A DNA stretch of 64,000 nucleotides from Agathobacter sp. (GTDB lineage Bacteria > Bacillota > Clostridia > Lachnospirales > Lachnospiraceae). The stretch covers positions 81,353 through 145,352 of the forward strand of contig JAFQRZ010000016.1 in NCBI GenBank assembly GCA_017409825.1, read 5' to 3'. The position numbers and the translations under genes are program-made. This document shows positions 33,386 to 41,643 of this stretch, piece by piece. The notes beneath the pieces were generated by a model, which saw only the letters and a list, made by a program, of their open reading frames with translations, did not search any database and was not told the origin of the DNA. How positions within the stretch are numbered: the stretch's first letter is position 1; each line of letters opens with the position of its first letter.

Positions 33386-34706
33386 AACCTGTTTTACGAT
33401 GGCATGGCCTTCTATCCTGGAATCCTTTTTCATGGCATTTGCCGGACTTCTAGATTCCCTTATGGTTAGCTCCCTAGGACCATCCGCAGTAGCTGCAATC
33501 GGACTTACGGCTCAGCCAAAATTCATCGCGCTATCTATATTTATTGCATTGAACGTATCAATTTCCGCGTTGGTTGCACGTAGACGTGGCGAAGGACGCC
33601 GCGAAGATGCGAATCAGATCGTCATGACTGCTCTTTTATTCGCCTTGATTACCGTTGGCGTGATTAGCACTATTTTTCTGACGAATATTGATGCTATCTT
33701 AACCCTTTGCGGAACCAATGCTGACACCCACGAAGATGCCGTTACCTACTTGTCTATCATTATGGGCGGTATCGTTTTCAACGTCATTCAGATGTCCATC
33801 AACTCCGCACAGCGTGGTTCTGGCAATACCAAAATCACGATGCGCACTAATATGGTTTCCAATGCCATCAATGTCTTCGGCAACTGGGTGCTTATCGGCG
33901 GTCATCTCGGCTTCCCAGCGTTAGGAGTACGTGGTGCAGCGCTTGCTACCGTATTTGGCTCTCTGGTTGCGAGTGTGATGAGTATCATTTCTATTTTAGG
34001 AAAAGACACTTTTATCAGTATTCCATTTATGATTCGCGAACGCATCCGACCAGCATGGGCAGCATTTAAAAACATTCTTCATGTTGGTTACAGCATTTTC
34101 TTCGAACAATTACTGATGCGTATCGGGTTTATGGCAACAGCCCTTATGGCTGCCAACCAAGGCACCGATGCTATGGCAGCACATCAGGTTTCCATGAACC
34201 TTATGTCACTCGCCTTCTCTTTTGGCGATGGCTTACAAGCCGCTGCTGTTGCCCTTATCGGACACAGTCTCGGGGCTCAAAAGCCAGACCTTGCAAAAGA
34301 ATACGGCTCCACCTGCCGATTCATGGGACTTAGCATTTCCATCATCCTCGGCTTCGTATATATGCTCGGCGGCCGAACTCTGTTTGGTCTCTTTTTCCCA
34401 AAAGAACCGGATATCGTCGATATATGTGTACATATCTCCTATGTCATCATTGTGACGATTCTCTTCCAGATTTCCCAGGTTATCTACATGGGATGCCTGC
34501 GAGGTGCTGGCGATACGAAATACACGGCTATGTGCTCCATGCTGAGTGTAACGGTTATCCGAACCGTATTCTCTTATGTATGCTGTTATATCTTCCATTG
34601 GGGAATCATCGGAATTTGGATGGGAATCTTAGCTGACCAGGTTTCCAGATATATTTGTGCAAGCACCCGCTTCAAGCAAGGCAAGTGGGTCAACATAAAA
34701 ATATAA
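33354..34706 (+). CDS. MATE-family efflux transporter
   Basis: A 450-aa protein with 12 predicted helices of the multi antimicrobial extrusion type: an N-terminal half beginning MAWPSILESFFMAFAGLLDS and a second half with the repeat-related GYSIFFEQLLMRIGFM. It exports cationic drugs or metabolites using Na+ or H+. The start at MIILPKKEH is preferred since GAGG lies 9 nt upstream; the in-frame Met five codons earlier overlaps it. It overlaps the AraC gene by 32 nt. A terminator follows at 34711. Confidence 0.9.
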   Translation: MIILPKKEHFKTCFTMAWPSILESFFMAFAGLLDSLMVSSLGPSAVAAIGLTAQPKFIALSIFIALNVSISALVARRRGEGRREDANQIVMTALLFALITVGVISTIFLTNIDAILTLCGTNADTHEDAVTYLSIIMGGIVFNVIQMSINSAQRGSGNTKITMRTNMVSNAINVFGNWVLIGGHLGFPALGVRGAALATVFGSLVASVMSIISILGKDTFISIPFMIRERIRPAWAAFKNILHVGYSIFFEQLLMRIGFMATALMAANQGTDAMAAHQVSMNLMSLAFSFGDGLQAAAVALIGHSLGAQKPDLAKEYGSTCRFMGLSISIILGFVYMLGGRTLFGLFFPKEPDIVDICVHISYVIIVTILFQISQVIYMGCLRGAGDTKYTAMCSMLSVTVIRTVFSYVCCYIFHWGIIGIWMGILADQVSRYICASTRFKQGKWVNIKI

Positions 34707-34710
34707 AAAT

Positions 34711-34746
34711 AAGACCGCTGCAAATATCAATTTGCGGCGGTCCTTG
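34711..34746 (+). terminator. intrinsic terminator after MATE gene
   Basis: Stem GACCGCTGCAAAT / ATTTGCGGCGGTC with one mismatch and loop ATCA, followed by CCTTGTTTTATT. The GCAAAT...ATTTGC part of the stem recurs in hairpins at 38037, 40776 and, less exactly, 55016. Confidence 0.8.
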
Positions 34747-34748
34747 TT

Positions 34749-34910
34749 TTATTCATCTATTTCGGTATCACTTACCATTTCCGTATTTGGTTTTTCGGTA
34801 TTATTTTCTGGTGCATAACGCACAAAACCATCAATAATTGTAAATAATAACACACCTAATAAAAGTGCTCCAGTCGCAATCAATCTATTGCGATATTCCT
34901 TTGGCATCAT
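34749..34910 (-). CDS. small single-pass membrane protein
   Basis: A 53-aa frame starting MMPKEYRNRLIATGALLLGV, with one membrane helix (about 9-26) followed by an acidic, Asn/Thr-rich tail ending in DTEIDE. AAGG lies close to the two adjacent ATG codons (34910 and 34907), so either may be used. It stands alone between the convergent MATE gene and yolD-like gene; its stop falls beside the MATE terminator. Family not recognised. Confidence 0.55.
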   Translation of the reverse strand: MMPKEYRNRLIATGALLLGVLLFTIIDGFVRYAPENNTEKPNTEMVSDTEIDE

Positions 34911-35005
34911 ATCCTTCTTTTCCTTTCAATTACTACACGAAGTTTCTATAAATTACGTAATGATTATTATATCACACTTGCTAGTTTCTGTAAACATCCG
35001 CAGAA

Positions 35006-35323
35006 TTATTCCTCTGCTATCTTTTCTCCTGACAGCTCATAGATATCTTCAAATGCAATCTTGGTATTTACCACCTTAAGCACTCGCGCATCTGCATCCA
35101 ATCGCGAAACCATTCCTTCCAGCTTGATATACTCATCTTTACAAAAATAAACGACGGTGATGATATCATTTCTCTGAATCTGATGTAATTTAAAATCCAG
35201 CTCTGCTTTTTTCTCTTCTGATAATTCGATTTTCTCAACAACAATTTTCTCTTTCGCGCGCAGTGCTTCCTCGTAGCCTTTGACCGCTGCAAAAGGCACG
35301 AATTGTTTCGCTCTGTTATCCAT
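35006..35323 (-). CDS. YolD-like protein
   Basis: A 105-aa protein of the YolD-like family: DNRAKQFVPFAAVKGYEEALRAKE at the start, then a small beta domain (NDIITVVYFCKDEYIKLEGMV). Members accompany Y-family polymerases of the UvrX/YqjW group in Firmicutes and are thought to regulate or assist them. The start at MDNRAKQ has GGAGG 6 nt upstream and overlaps the last codons of the polymerase gene by 8 nt, so translation is coupled. The pair is under the LexA box at 36686. Confidence 0.87.
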   Translation of the reverse strand: MDNRAKQFVPFAAVKGYEEALRAKEKIVVEKIELSEEKKAELDFKLHQIQRNDIITVVYFCKDEYIKLEGMVSRLDADARVLKVVNTKIAFEDIYELSGEKIAEE

Positions 35324-36629
35324 TGGAACCTCCATTTACATATACCGTCTTTTCCACAACTGTACCACCGGATTTGTGTCCGCCAGTTTGCTGGTTTCGT
35401 TCCATCGTGGTAGCCCCCTCTTCCAAATTCATACCCTTTAGAATCGCATTCTTACCAAATTTCTTCTTAATATCAATCATAGCACGCTGCATTTTTCGTT
35501 CCCTCTCCAGCTCTGCCGGATCAATAAACAAATCATACTGCTGATATGCCTCATCAATAACATTGTTAAACGAAAGGTTCACGCGGCGAATCCCCATATT
35601 TTTCGGAATGATACGCTCATATAACTGCTCCACATAAGGTATCATCGTCTTCGCAGAGCTGGTCGTAATCGGAAGTGTCGTGGTTCCTCGTGCCATCGGA
35701 AGCTCCAACCGATTTTCAAACCCAATTTGCAAAGAAATCGAATCCGTTACCAAGCCCTTGTCCACCAAATCCAGACAAAGCAAATCCGTCATCTCTTTTA
35801 CAATTAAACACCCTTCCTCATGCGTACTTTCACATCCAAGCACCTGTCCACTCGTAAGACTATTGTGTTTCGGTTTGTATGCCTTAATCTCTGCTATCGT
35901 CGTAGGTTCCTTGCCCCATGCATGGTCAATAAGGAGCTCTGCATCCACGCCAATCAAGCTGTATAAAACCGCTTCCTTCGCCATCGCAATATCTTTCATC
36001 GTATAAATGCCATGCCGTTCCAATCGCTTCGCAATCCCTGCTCCCACGCGCCAAAAATCCGTAATCGGCTTGTGGTTCCACAAGGTCTTTTTATATAATT
36101 CTTCATTTAAGAACGCAGTATTCCCCTTGATATGCTTGGCAGAAATGTCCAAAGCCACCTTCGCCAGGTACATATTCGTACCAATCCCACACGTGGCAGT
36201 AATCCCTGTACTTTTCAGCACATCCTCCATAATAAGTGCGGCAAGCTCTGCTGCACTCATCTGATACATGCCGAGGTAATCCGTCACATCCATAAATACC
36301 TCATCGATGGAATAGACATGAATATCCTCTTTCGCAATATATTTTAAATAAATGGCATAAATATCCGCCGACACATCAATATATCTCTGCATACGCGGTG
36401 GTGCCATGATGTATTCTAAATTCTCTGGGATTTCAAAAACACGACAGCGGTTTTTAATTCCCAGCTTTTTCATAGCAGGAGAAATCGCTAGACATATCGT
36501 TTTCTGTGTACGTTCCGGATCTGCCACCACAAGCTTCGTCGTCAGTGGGTCCAAATTGCGATCTGCACATTCTACGGATGCATAAAAGGATTTTAAATCA
36601 ATACAGATATACATGCGTTCTTTTTCCAT
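35316..36629 (-). CDS. Y-family DNA polymerase, UvrX/UmuC-like
   Basis: A 437-aa error-prone polymerase for lesion bypass. Palm residues: CIDLKSFYASVE (Asp near residue 8) and SIDEVFMDVTD (Asp-Glu near 105). Fingers, the helix-hairpin-helix region (VGAGIAKRLERHGIYTM) and the little-finger domain follow. The C-terminus carries a short Gly/Thr-rich tail. The protein belongs to the group found with YolD (YqjW/UvrX of Bacillus). The ATG giving MEKERM with AGGAGG 9 nt upstream is chosen; another in-frame ATG three codons earlier abuts that site. Divergent to dinB from a shared LexA box, so it is SOS-induced. Confidence 0.9.
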   Translation of the reverse strand: MEKERMYICIDLKSFYASVECADRNLDPLTTKLVVADPERTQKTICLAISPAMKKLGIKNRCRVFEIPENLEYIMAPPRMQRYIDVSADIYAIYLKYIAKEDIHVYSIDEVFMDVTDYLGMYQMSAAELAALIMEDVLKSTGITATCGIGTNMYLAKVALDISAKHIKGNTAFLNEELYKKTLWNHKPITDFWRVGAGIAKRLERHGIYTMKDIAMAKEAVLYSLIGVDAELLIDHAWGKEPTTIAEIKAYKPKHNSLTSGQVLGCESTHEEGCLIVKEMTDLLCLDLVDKGLVTDSISLQIGFENRLELPMARGTTTLPITTSSAKTMIPYVEQLYERIIPKNMGIRRVNLSFNNVIDEAYQQYDLFIDPAELERERKMQRAMIDIKKKFGKNAILKGMNLEEGATTMERNQQTGGHKSGGTVVEKTVYVNGGSNG

Positions 36630-36685
36630 TTTACACATCCTCCTTTACAATTATCTACAGATTTGATATACTTATTATATATTAT

Positions 36686-36699
36686 CGAACAGACGTTCG
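36686..36699. promoter_or_regulatory. LexA (SOS) box between two polymerase genes
   Basis: CGAACAGACGTTCG fits the Gram-positive SOS consensus CGAAC-N4-GTTCG exactly. It lies 57 nt from the UvrX-like start and 14 nt from the dinB start, so a single repressor site can control both divergent genes. Confidence 0.88.
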
Positions 36700-36712
36700 C
36701 AAGAGGTTATTT

Positions 36713-37987
36713 ATGGAACGAGTCATTTTTCACATTGATGTAAATAGTGCTTTCCTTTCCTGGGAAGCGACATATCGTATGCGTGAATTAGGGGAAACAG
36801 AAGATTTGCGTCTGCTTCCATGCGTAGTTGGCGGCTCCGAGGAATCCCGTCACGGCATTGTATTGGCCAAATCCGAATCTGCCAAGAAATACGGCGTTAC
36901 CACTGGCGAGCCCCTTGTCGATGCTCGTCGCAAATGTCCTGGGCTTCGTACCGTTCCTGCGAACTTTCCTATCTATGTTAAATATTCCAATGCCATGATG
37001 AAAATATTAGAGGATTACTCCCCGGATATCGAACAATATTCCATTGACGAATCCTTCATTGATATGACAGGCACTCAGAATTTATTTGGCCCACCGCTCG
37101 AAATCGCACACAAGATTAAAGACCGCATCTACGAAGAGCTGGGGTTTACCGTAAATGTCGGTATTTCTACCAACAAATTACTGGCCAAGATGGCTTCTGA
37201 CTTTAAAAAACCGAACCTCGTACATACGCTTTTCCCAGAAGAGGTTCCTACCAAAATGTGGCCGCTTCCCGTTTCAGAGCTATTTTTCGTCGGCCGTCAG
37301 ACCACCAAGCGCCTACACGCACTTGGCATCTTCACGATTGGCGATTTAGCCCAAACAGATAAGAAGGTTATCGTCGATAACCTAAAAGGTCATGGAGAAG
37401 TTATCTGGGAATTTGCCAATGGAATCGGTGACAGCATGGATGATGTTGCAAACAAGAATCGCAAGCCTGCCAACAAAGGCTATAGCAACGAAACCACCAT
37501 CGCGTTTGATGTTACCGATGCCGCACTTGCCAAGGAAATCCTGCTCTCGCTTACGGAAACTGTGGCTACCCGTGTGCGCGCAGACAAGTCCTATATCTCG
37601 GTTGTCTCGGTATATTTCGTGGATAATGAATTCCACCACACCTCACGACAAATGACCTTGGATTCTGCGACCAATGTAACGAACGAAATCTATCATCACG
37701 TCTGCACCCTTTTCGACCAGCTTTGGAATGGCAGACCAATTCGCCTTTTAGGCGTCCAAACAAGCAAAGCCACTTCGGAAAGCAACCGCCAGTTTTCACT
37801 ATTTGAAAAACAAAATGTAGAGAAACTATCGAAACTAGATGCTGCCATAGACCAGATTCGCAACAAATACGGTGAAGACTCTGTGATGCGTGCATCCTTT
37901 GTCAAAACCGAAGAACATAAAGAAGGCCCCCGTCATATGACTGGAGGCCTAAATAAAGCAAAACGCGATTCCGCTCTTTTACAGTGA
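36713..37987 (+). CDS. dinB: DNA polymerase IV-type Y-family polymerase
   Basis: A 424-aa translesion polymerase. The first strand FHIDVNSAFLSWEA carries the first catalytic Asp; QYSIDESFIDMTG carries the Asp-Glu pair. The rest follows Pol IV, with NVGISTNKLLAKMASDFKKP, an HhH motif (FFVGRQTTKRLHALGI) and a little finger ending in QFSLF, a beta-clamp-binding-like motif. The first strand reads HIDVNSAF rather than the usual DMDAFYA, a form common in Clostridia. The frame is open further upstream, but the chosen ATG has AGAGG 6 nt before it and follows the LexA box. The gene's stop lies inside the large palindrome. Confidence 0.9.
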   Translation: MERVIFHIDVNSAFLSWEATYRMRELGETEDLRLLPCVVGGSEESRHGIVLAKSESAKKYGVTTGEPLVDARRKCPGLRTVPANFPIYVKYSNAMMKILEDYSPDIEQYSIDESFIDMTGTQNLFGPPLEIAHKIKDRIYEELGFTVNVGISTNKLLAKMASDFKKPNLVHTLFPEEVPTKMWPLPVSELFFVGRQTTKRLHALGIFTIGDLAQTDKKVIVDNLKGHGEVIWEFANGIGDSMDDVANKNRKPANKGYSNETTIAFDVTDAALAKEILLSLTETVATRVRADKSYISVVSVYFVDNEFHHTSRQMTLDSATNVTNEIYHHVCTLFDQLWNGRPIRLLGVQTSKATSESNRQFSLFEKQNVEKLSKLDAAIDQIRNKYGEDSVMRASFVKTEEHKEGPRHMTGGLNKAKRDSALLQ

Positions 37988-38626
37988 TGATTTAGTGAAG
38001 AATTGCTCTTTTCCACAATATAAGAAAAGGGGCTGTTGCAAATATTTATTTGTCGACCCCTTATTTTTATATTTCGATATATATATGTCTCTATTTTACA
38101 GATGCACTTCCTCTCAGTTAAGAAAAACGCTAATTTCTAAGAAACACACTTCCTGCTTCTATGATTTATTCTGTCTGTCAAAAGTTTTACACTCTGCACC
38201 ACTTTGTGCGTGTGCAAAAGGACACCCTTGCGAGGATTTCGTCGTTTCTCTTATGTGGGCAGGATTATAAAATGTCATGAGCCATGCAAACTGTTCGACG
38301 CACCGTTCTTGTGCGGAGTTTTTGCATGGCTCATGTAATATCACCTTTATAAGACTGCCCACATTAGAGAAACAGAAATTTGAGAACGGTGTCTGTTGCA
38401 CATCGTACAAAGTGGTGCAGAGTGTAAAAGCTATGACAGACACAAAACTTAAGCAGGAAGTGTGTTTTAAGAAATTTAAGCGTTTTCCTTAAAGGTTCGA
38501 AAATGCATCTGTAAAATAGAGACATATATATTTCAAGACATGAAGAAAGGGCGTCGACAAATAAATATTTGCAACAGCCCCTTTTCGTAGTATATAGAAA
38601 AACTCAATTCTTCACTAGATCATCAC
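37984..38626. repeat. 640-bp palindromic element B between dinB and mraY-like gene
   Basis: The entire space between two convergent genes is an imperfect palindrome. Matching arm blocks, outer to inner, are GTGATGAT(T/C)TAGTGAAGAATTG, AAAAGGGGCTGTTGCAAATA, ATATATATGTCTCTATTTTA, AAACACACTTCCTGCTT, TTTTACACTCTGCACCAC, TGTGGGCAG and CATGAGCCATGCAAA, closing on a small central hairpin near 38305. The outermost block holds the dinB stop on the left and the mraY-like stop on the right. The outer motifs ATAAGAAAAGG (left) and CGTAGTATATAGAAAA (38586-38601) link it to elements C, D, E and F, but the core shared by those is missing. Short frames inside are by-products of the symmetry. Confidence 0.85.
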
Positions 38627-39577
38627 CGCATAAATCGCAGCTACCGATACGATAATCTGAATAATCGCAAAGCGGAATACCACCTGTGCATTGGACCAAT
38701 CTTTATTCTTACGAACATGGTCGTGAAGAGGTGTTCTGGTATTCTTTAAGATATGTATCTTAAGGAATCGTAATAATGCCACTTTCACGAGTCCCAAACC
38801 ACCATCTAAGATAAATACGATGGCAAAGAGCAGGTACATCAAAGGACTACCTGATTTTAATGCTACGATAGCAAGGAAAATACCCATTGCGCGGGAACCT
38901 GCATCACCCATCAAAAGCTTGCTTGGTGTTGCATTGTACCAAAGGTATCCCAAAAGTGATACTGCAAATAATAAAATCAAGAAGTTAAAGTCATCTTCCA
39001 CGCCCATAATTGTATTCAGTGCGAAGAAAGATACCATACTGATAATCGCAAGTGTTCCCGACAAACCATCAACACCATCCGTACAGTTGGTTACGTTGAT
39101 TGCAGCCCAAACCAGAATAACGGTAAGAATTGCAAACAGTACTGGTGGAATCGTAACAGTAATTCCCAATAAAGCGATTACGATTGTAGAAGTGTTATAA
39201 TGAAGATATACCAGTGCAACTACAACTGCTACTGCTAAATCCAAAAATCCTTTTAAATATTCACCCCATGGCTTTTCTGCCGCATCATCGAAATATCCAG
39301 TCAGCATTTCCACAATAATAAGCACCAGATAAATTGCGATTTCCATGTTCATCTGCGCAAACAAAACTGCTGCGATAGCAAACGTAAATACAAAGATAAG
39401 ACCCGCACCTCTTGGTTTTCCTGCAGAAAGCTTTCCATCGTGTGCAAAATCACGCCCCATATCCCTTGGCAGGAACTTTTCAAATTTGGCAATCGCAACA
39501 CAAGTCAATGCAAAAGCAAACAATATACCAATAAATGCTACCACTGAAAAATCAATTCCATTGATTAAGTTAATCAT
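38615..39577 (-). CDS. mraY: MraY/WecA-family phospho-sugar transferase
   Basis: A 320-aa membrane protein with about 9-10 helices. It belongs to the polyprenyl-phosphate N-acetylhexosamine-1-phosphate transferase superfamily. Key motifs: GYFDDAAEKPWG (Asp-Asp near residue 95), NVTNCTDGVDGLSG (about 165-178), LLMGDAGSRAMG (about 219-230) and TPLHDHVRKNKDW (about 285-297). The last form, with HDH, fits MraY more than WecA. MraY makes lipid I in peptidoglycan synthesis. No mur genes are near, so it may be a second copy with a different sugar. The terminal codons form part of palindrome B. Confidence 0.8.
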   Translation of the reverse strand: MINLINGIDFSVVAFIGILFAFALTCVAIAKFEKFLPRDMGRDFAHDGKLSAGKPRGAGLIFVFTFAIAAVLFAQMNMEIAIYLVLIIVEMLTGYFDDAAEKPWGEYLKGFLDLAVAVVVALVYLHYNTSTIVIALLGITVTIPPVLFAILTVILVWAAINVTNCTDGVDGLSGTLAIISMVSFFALNTIMGVEDDFNFLILLFAVSLLGYLWYNATPSKLLMGDAGSRAMGIFLAIVALKSGSPLMYLLFAIVFILDGGLGLVKVALLRFLKIHILKNTRTPLHDHVRKNKDWSNAQVVFRFAIIQIIVSVAAIYAVMI

Positions 39578-39713
39578 ATTTTGTTCTCCTTTATGTATAC
39601 TACCTTTATTATAGTTATCCCAAGAAAAAAAGTAAAGTTATACTTGCTTTTTTCCTATTTTGTGGTAATATCATATTAACGCTTTAACGCACGAAAGTGA
39701 GGTATGTAAAATC

Positions 39714-40685
39714 ATGGCGCAAAAAGGTAATTTAATGACCGCCCGTCCAGACATTCGCGTACTGGATGCCACCCTTCGCGATGGAGGTTTGGTAAATAAT
39801 TTTTATTTTTCAGATGAATTCGTTAGTGCTCTTTACCGTGCAAACGTAAAGGCCGGCGTTGACTATATGGAATTTGGATATAAGGCTTCTAAGGAGCTTT
39901 TCGATGCAAACAAATTTGGCAAATGGAAATTCTGTGACGAAGCAGATATCCGTGCCATCGTAGGTGACAACAAATCCGATATGAAAATTGCTGTTATGGC
40001 GGATGTCGGACGTTGCGACTATAAAAATGATATTCTTCCTAAGTCAGAAAGTGTCATTGATATGATTCGTGTTGCGACTTATGTGCACCAAATGCCTGCC
40101 GCTATCGATATGATTGAAGACTGCAAGGCCAAAGGCTACGAAGTAGTCTGCAACATTATGGCGATTTCCAATGCCAAAGAAGCGGATTTGGAACAGGCAC
40201 TTGAAATGGTGGCCAGCAGTAGTGCTGACGGTATCTACATCGTCGATAGCTACGGCTCGCTCTATCCAGAACAGATTCGTGACATCGCTGACAAATACAC
40301 CGAAATCGCGGAAAAACATGGAAAATATGTCGGTATGCACGCTCACAACAACCAGCAGCTTGCCTTCGCAAACACAATCGAGGCGACAGCTCGTGGTGTC
40401 AGCTACTTGGATGCTACCATGATGTCCATTGGACGTGGTGCTGGTAACTGTGCAATGGAACTGCTCATCAGTTTCCTGAAAAATCCGAAATATAACATTT
40501 TCCCTGTGATGAAATTCATCGAGGAATATATGATTCCACTCAAGGAATCTGGCCTTGTATGGGGCTATGACATCCCATACCTGTTAACCGGAAGATTGAA
40601 TCAGCATCCTTCTTCTGCCATTGATTACATGAAAGAAGAACGTACTGATTACACAAACTTCTATACCGATTTATTAGATAAGTAA
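39714..40685 (+). CDS. DRE-TIM metallolyase (aldolase-like)
   Basis: A 323-aa TIM-barrel protein of the HMGL-like family (4-hydroxy-2-oxovalerate aldolase, HMG-CoA lyase, isopropylmalate/homocitrate synthases). The metal/catalytic motif VLDATLRDGGLVNN (about 15-28), the YIVDSYGSLYP strand and GMHAHNNQQLAFAN (metal His pair, about 207-220) are present. The C-terminal extension of isopropylmalate synthases is lacking, so a retro-aldol or aldolase activity is more likely. The substrate is not predictable. GAGG precedes the ATG by 11 nt. It stands alone; its terminator is at 40724. Confidence 0.8.
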   Translation: MAQKGNLMTARPDIRVLDATLRDGGLVNNFYFSDEFVSALYRANVKAGVDYMEFGYKASKELFDANKFGKWKFCDEADIRAIVGDNKSDMKIAVMADVGRCDYKNDILPKSESVIDMIRVATYVHQMPAAIDMIEDCKAKGYEVVCNIMAISNAKEADLEQALEMVASSSADGIYIVDSYGSLYPEQIRDIADKYTEIAEKHGKYVGMHAHNNQQLAFANTIEATARGVSYLDATMMSIGRGAGNCAMELLISFLKNPKYNIFPVMKFIEEYMIPLKESGLVWGYDIPYLLTGRLNQHPSSAIDYMKEERTDYTNFYTDLLDK

Positions 40686-40723
40686 AAGTAAACAACTTTT
40701 CATTTATATGTACTCCTTTATAC

Positions 40724-40762
40724 AAGAAAAGCTGGTGGGCGTTATGCCTATCAGCTTTTCTT
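40724..40762 (+). terminator. intrinsic terminator after aldolase gene
   Basis: The stem AAGAAAAGCTGGTGGGC pairs with GCCTATCAGCTTTTCTT (two G-T pairs) around loop GTTAT, followed by a T/A-rich tail. Confidence 0.8.
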
Positions 40763-40775
40763 CATTATATAATTA

Positions 40776-40814
40776 CGAGGGTGGTCGCAAATATCTATTT
40801 GCCGACCACCCTCG
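40776..40814. repeat. perfect hairpin with GCAAATAT loop region
   Basis: CGAGGGTGGTCGCAAATA pairs with its complement around TC at the centre (one bulge at CCG). It lies 14 nt past the nrdG stop and lacks a good T-run, so it is a weak terminator at best. It shares GTCGCAAATATCTATTTG with the hairpins at 34711, 38037 and 55016. Confidence 0.6.
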
Positions 40815-40827
40815 TGATTTCCATATT

Positions 40828-41349
40828 CTAATCCATATACAAGACTACTTCACCGGTCTTTCGTGTCTCTTTCATATCCATCACTCTCTGGTTACGGCTT
40901 CCACGGAATTTCAAAGTCAAATCCTTCTGCTCTGCGATAAATGGTCCATCCACCAAAACATCCAGCATGGAAAGAAGTTCATCTGTCGCTTCACAATACT
41001 TCCTGCCACCTGGAATTAAATCTTGGTCATAAATATATCCTGTAAATGCCCAGATATCCTTGTTGGGATACTGCGCTTTTACTTTTCGTACAAACTTCAC
41101 CAGCTCCACCTGATTTTCGGGTTCAAATGGCTCTCCTCCAAGAAGTGTCAGCCCCTGCACATAAGCTGGCGCAAGAGAATCTAAAATCTCCTGCTGCACC
41201 TTTTCATCAAAAGCTTCTCCATAATTAAAATCCCAGGTATGTGGCTGAAAGCAATCCTTACAATGATTGCGGCAGCCAGATACAAACAAAACTGTTCTGC
41301 ATCCTAGTCCATTCGCAATATCCGTATATTTTATTCCTGCGTAATTCAT
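40828..41349 (-). CDS. nrdG: anaerobic ribonucleotide reductase activating protein
   Basis: A 173-aa radical SAM enzyme that installs the glycyl radical on NrdD. The cluster motif CRNHCKDC lies at about 26-33 (CxxxCxxC), preceded by RTVLFVSG and followed by LTLLGGEPFEPEN, typical of NrdG. Length is normal. It sits downstream of nrdD on the same strand but is separated from it by palindromic element C (41414-41643), which may lower its expression relative to nrdD. Confidence 0.93.
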   Translation of the reverse strand: MNYAGIKYTDIANGLGCRTVLFVSGCRNHCKDCFQPHTWDFNYGEAFDEKVQQEILDSLAPAYVQGLTLLGGEPFEPENQVELVKFVRKVKAQYPNKDIWAFTGYIYDQDLIPGGRKYCEATDELLSMLDVLVDGPFIAEQKDLTLKFRGSRNQRVMDMKETRKTGEVVLYMD

Positions 41350-41413
41350 ATTATCTTCCTCATTTCATCCATTTTAGGTATCTCATAATATATAGACGTT
41401 ATATAAAATTACA

Positions 41414-41643
41414 GAAAGTATTTTTCTCTGTAGTTTATTTCACAGAGTAAGAGACGGGCTATATTATATATTAGATGAACACTGTTAGCGGCCGTCGTTA
41501 CTTAATGAGCGGCGATGCAAATCGTCGCGAATTTAGTAACGCAACGAGTCCGCTTTCAAGCGCAAGTCGTGTGTGAAGCTAATATATAATATAGCCCGTC
41601 TCGTAGTATTTAGAAATACAAATTACAGATGCAATACTCTTTC
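41414..41643. repeat. palindromic element C between nrdD and nrdG
   Basis: Perfect 24-bp arms 41451-41474 and 41579-41602 (GAGACGGGCTATATTATATA at the outer side) enclose a core at 41485-41575: GTTAGCGGCCGTCGTTACTT, an apical hairpin GCGGCGAT-GCAA-ATCGTCGC, TTTAGTAACGCAACGAG, and GCAAGTCGTGT. Outer motifs are GTAAGAGACG on the left and CGTAGTATTTAGAAAT (41602-41617) on the right. Further out, the left flank (from 41414: GAAAGTATTTTTCTCTGTAG) is a diverged inverted copy of the nrdD 3' end including its stop region. The core is shared with elements D, E and F. It could end or attenuate transcription between nrdD and nrdG. Confidence 0.85.

Noticed and set aside
36506-36712. Upstream extension of dinB
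   Set aside because: It overlaps the divergent polymerase gene and the LexA box. The ATG at 36713 has its own ribosome binding site and gives the standard N-terminus.
38159-38492. Overlapping frames on both strands inside the palindrome (94 and 71 codons)
   Set aside because: They mirror each other because the DNA is palindromic. Neither has a ribosome binding site or a recognisable domain.
41414-41643. Tandem tRNA-like or known riboswitch in the palindromic core
   Set aside because: No acceptor stem, CCA, T-loop or known aptamer consensus could be found; the core is symmetric around a hairpin instead.
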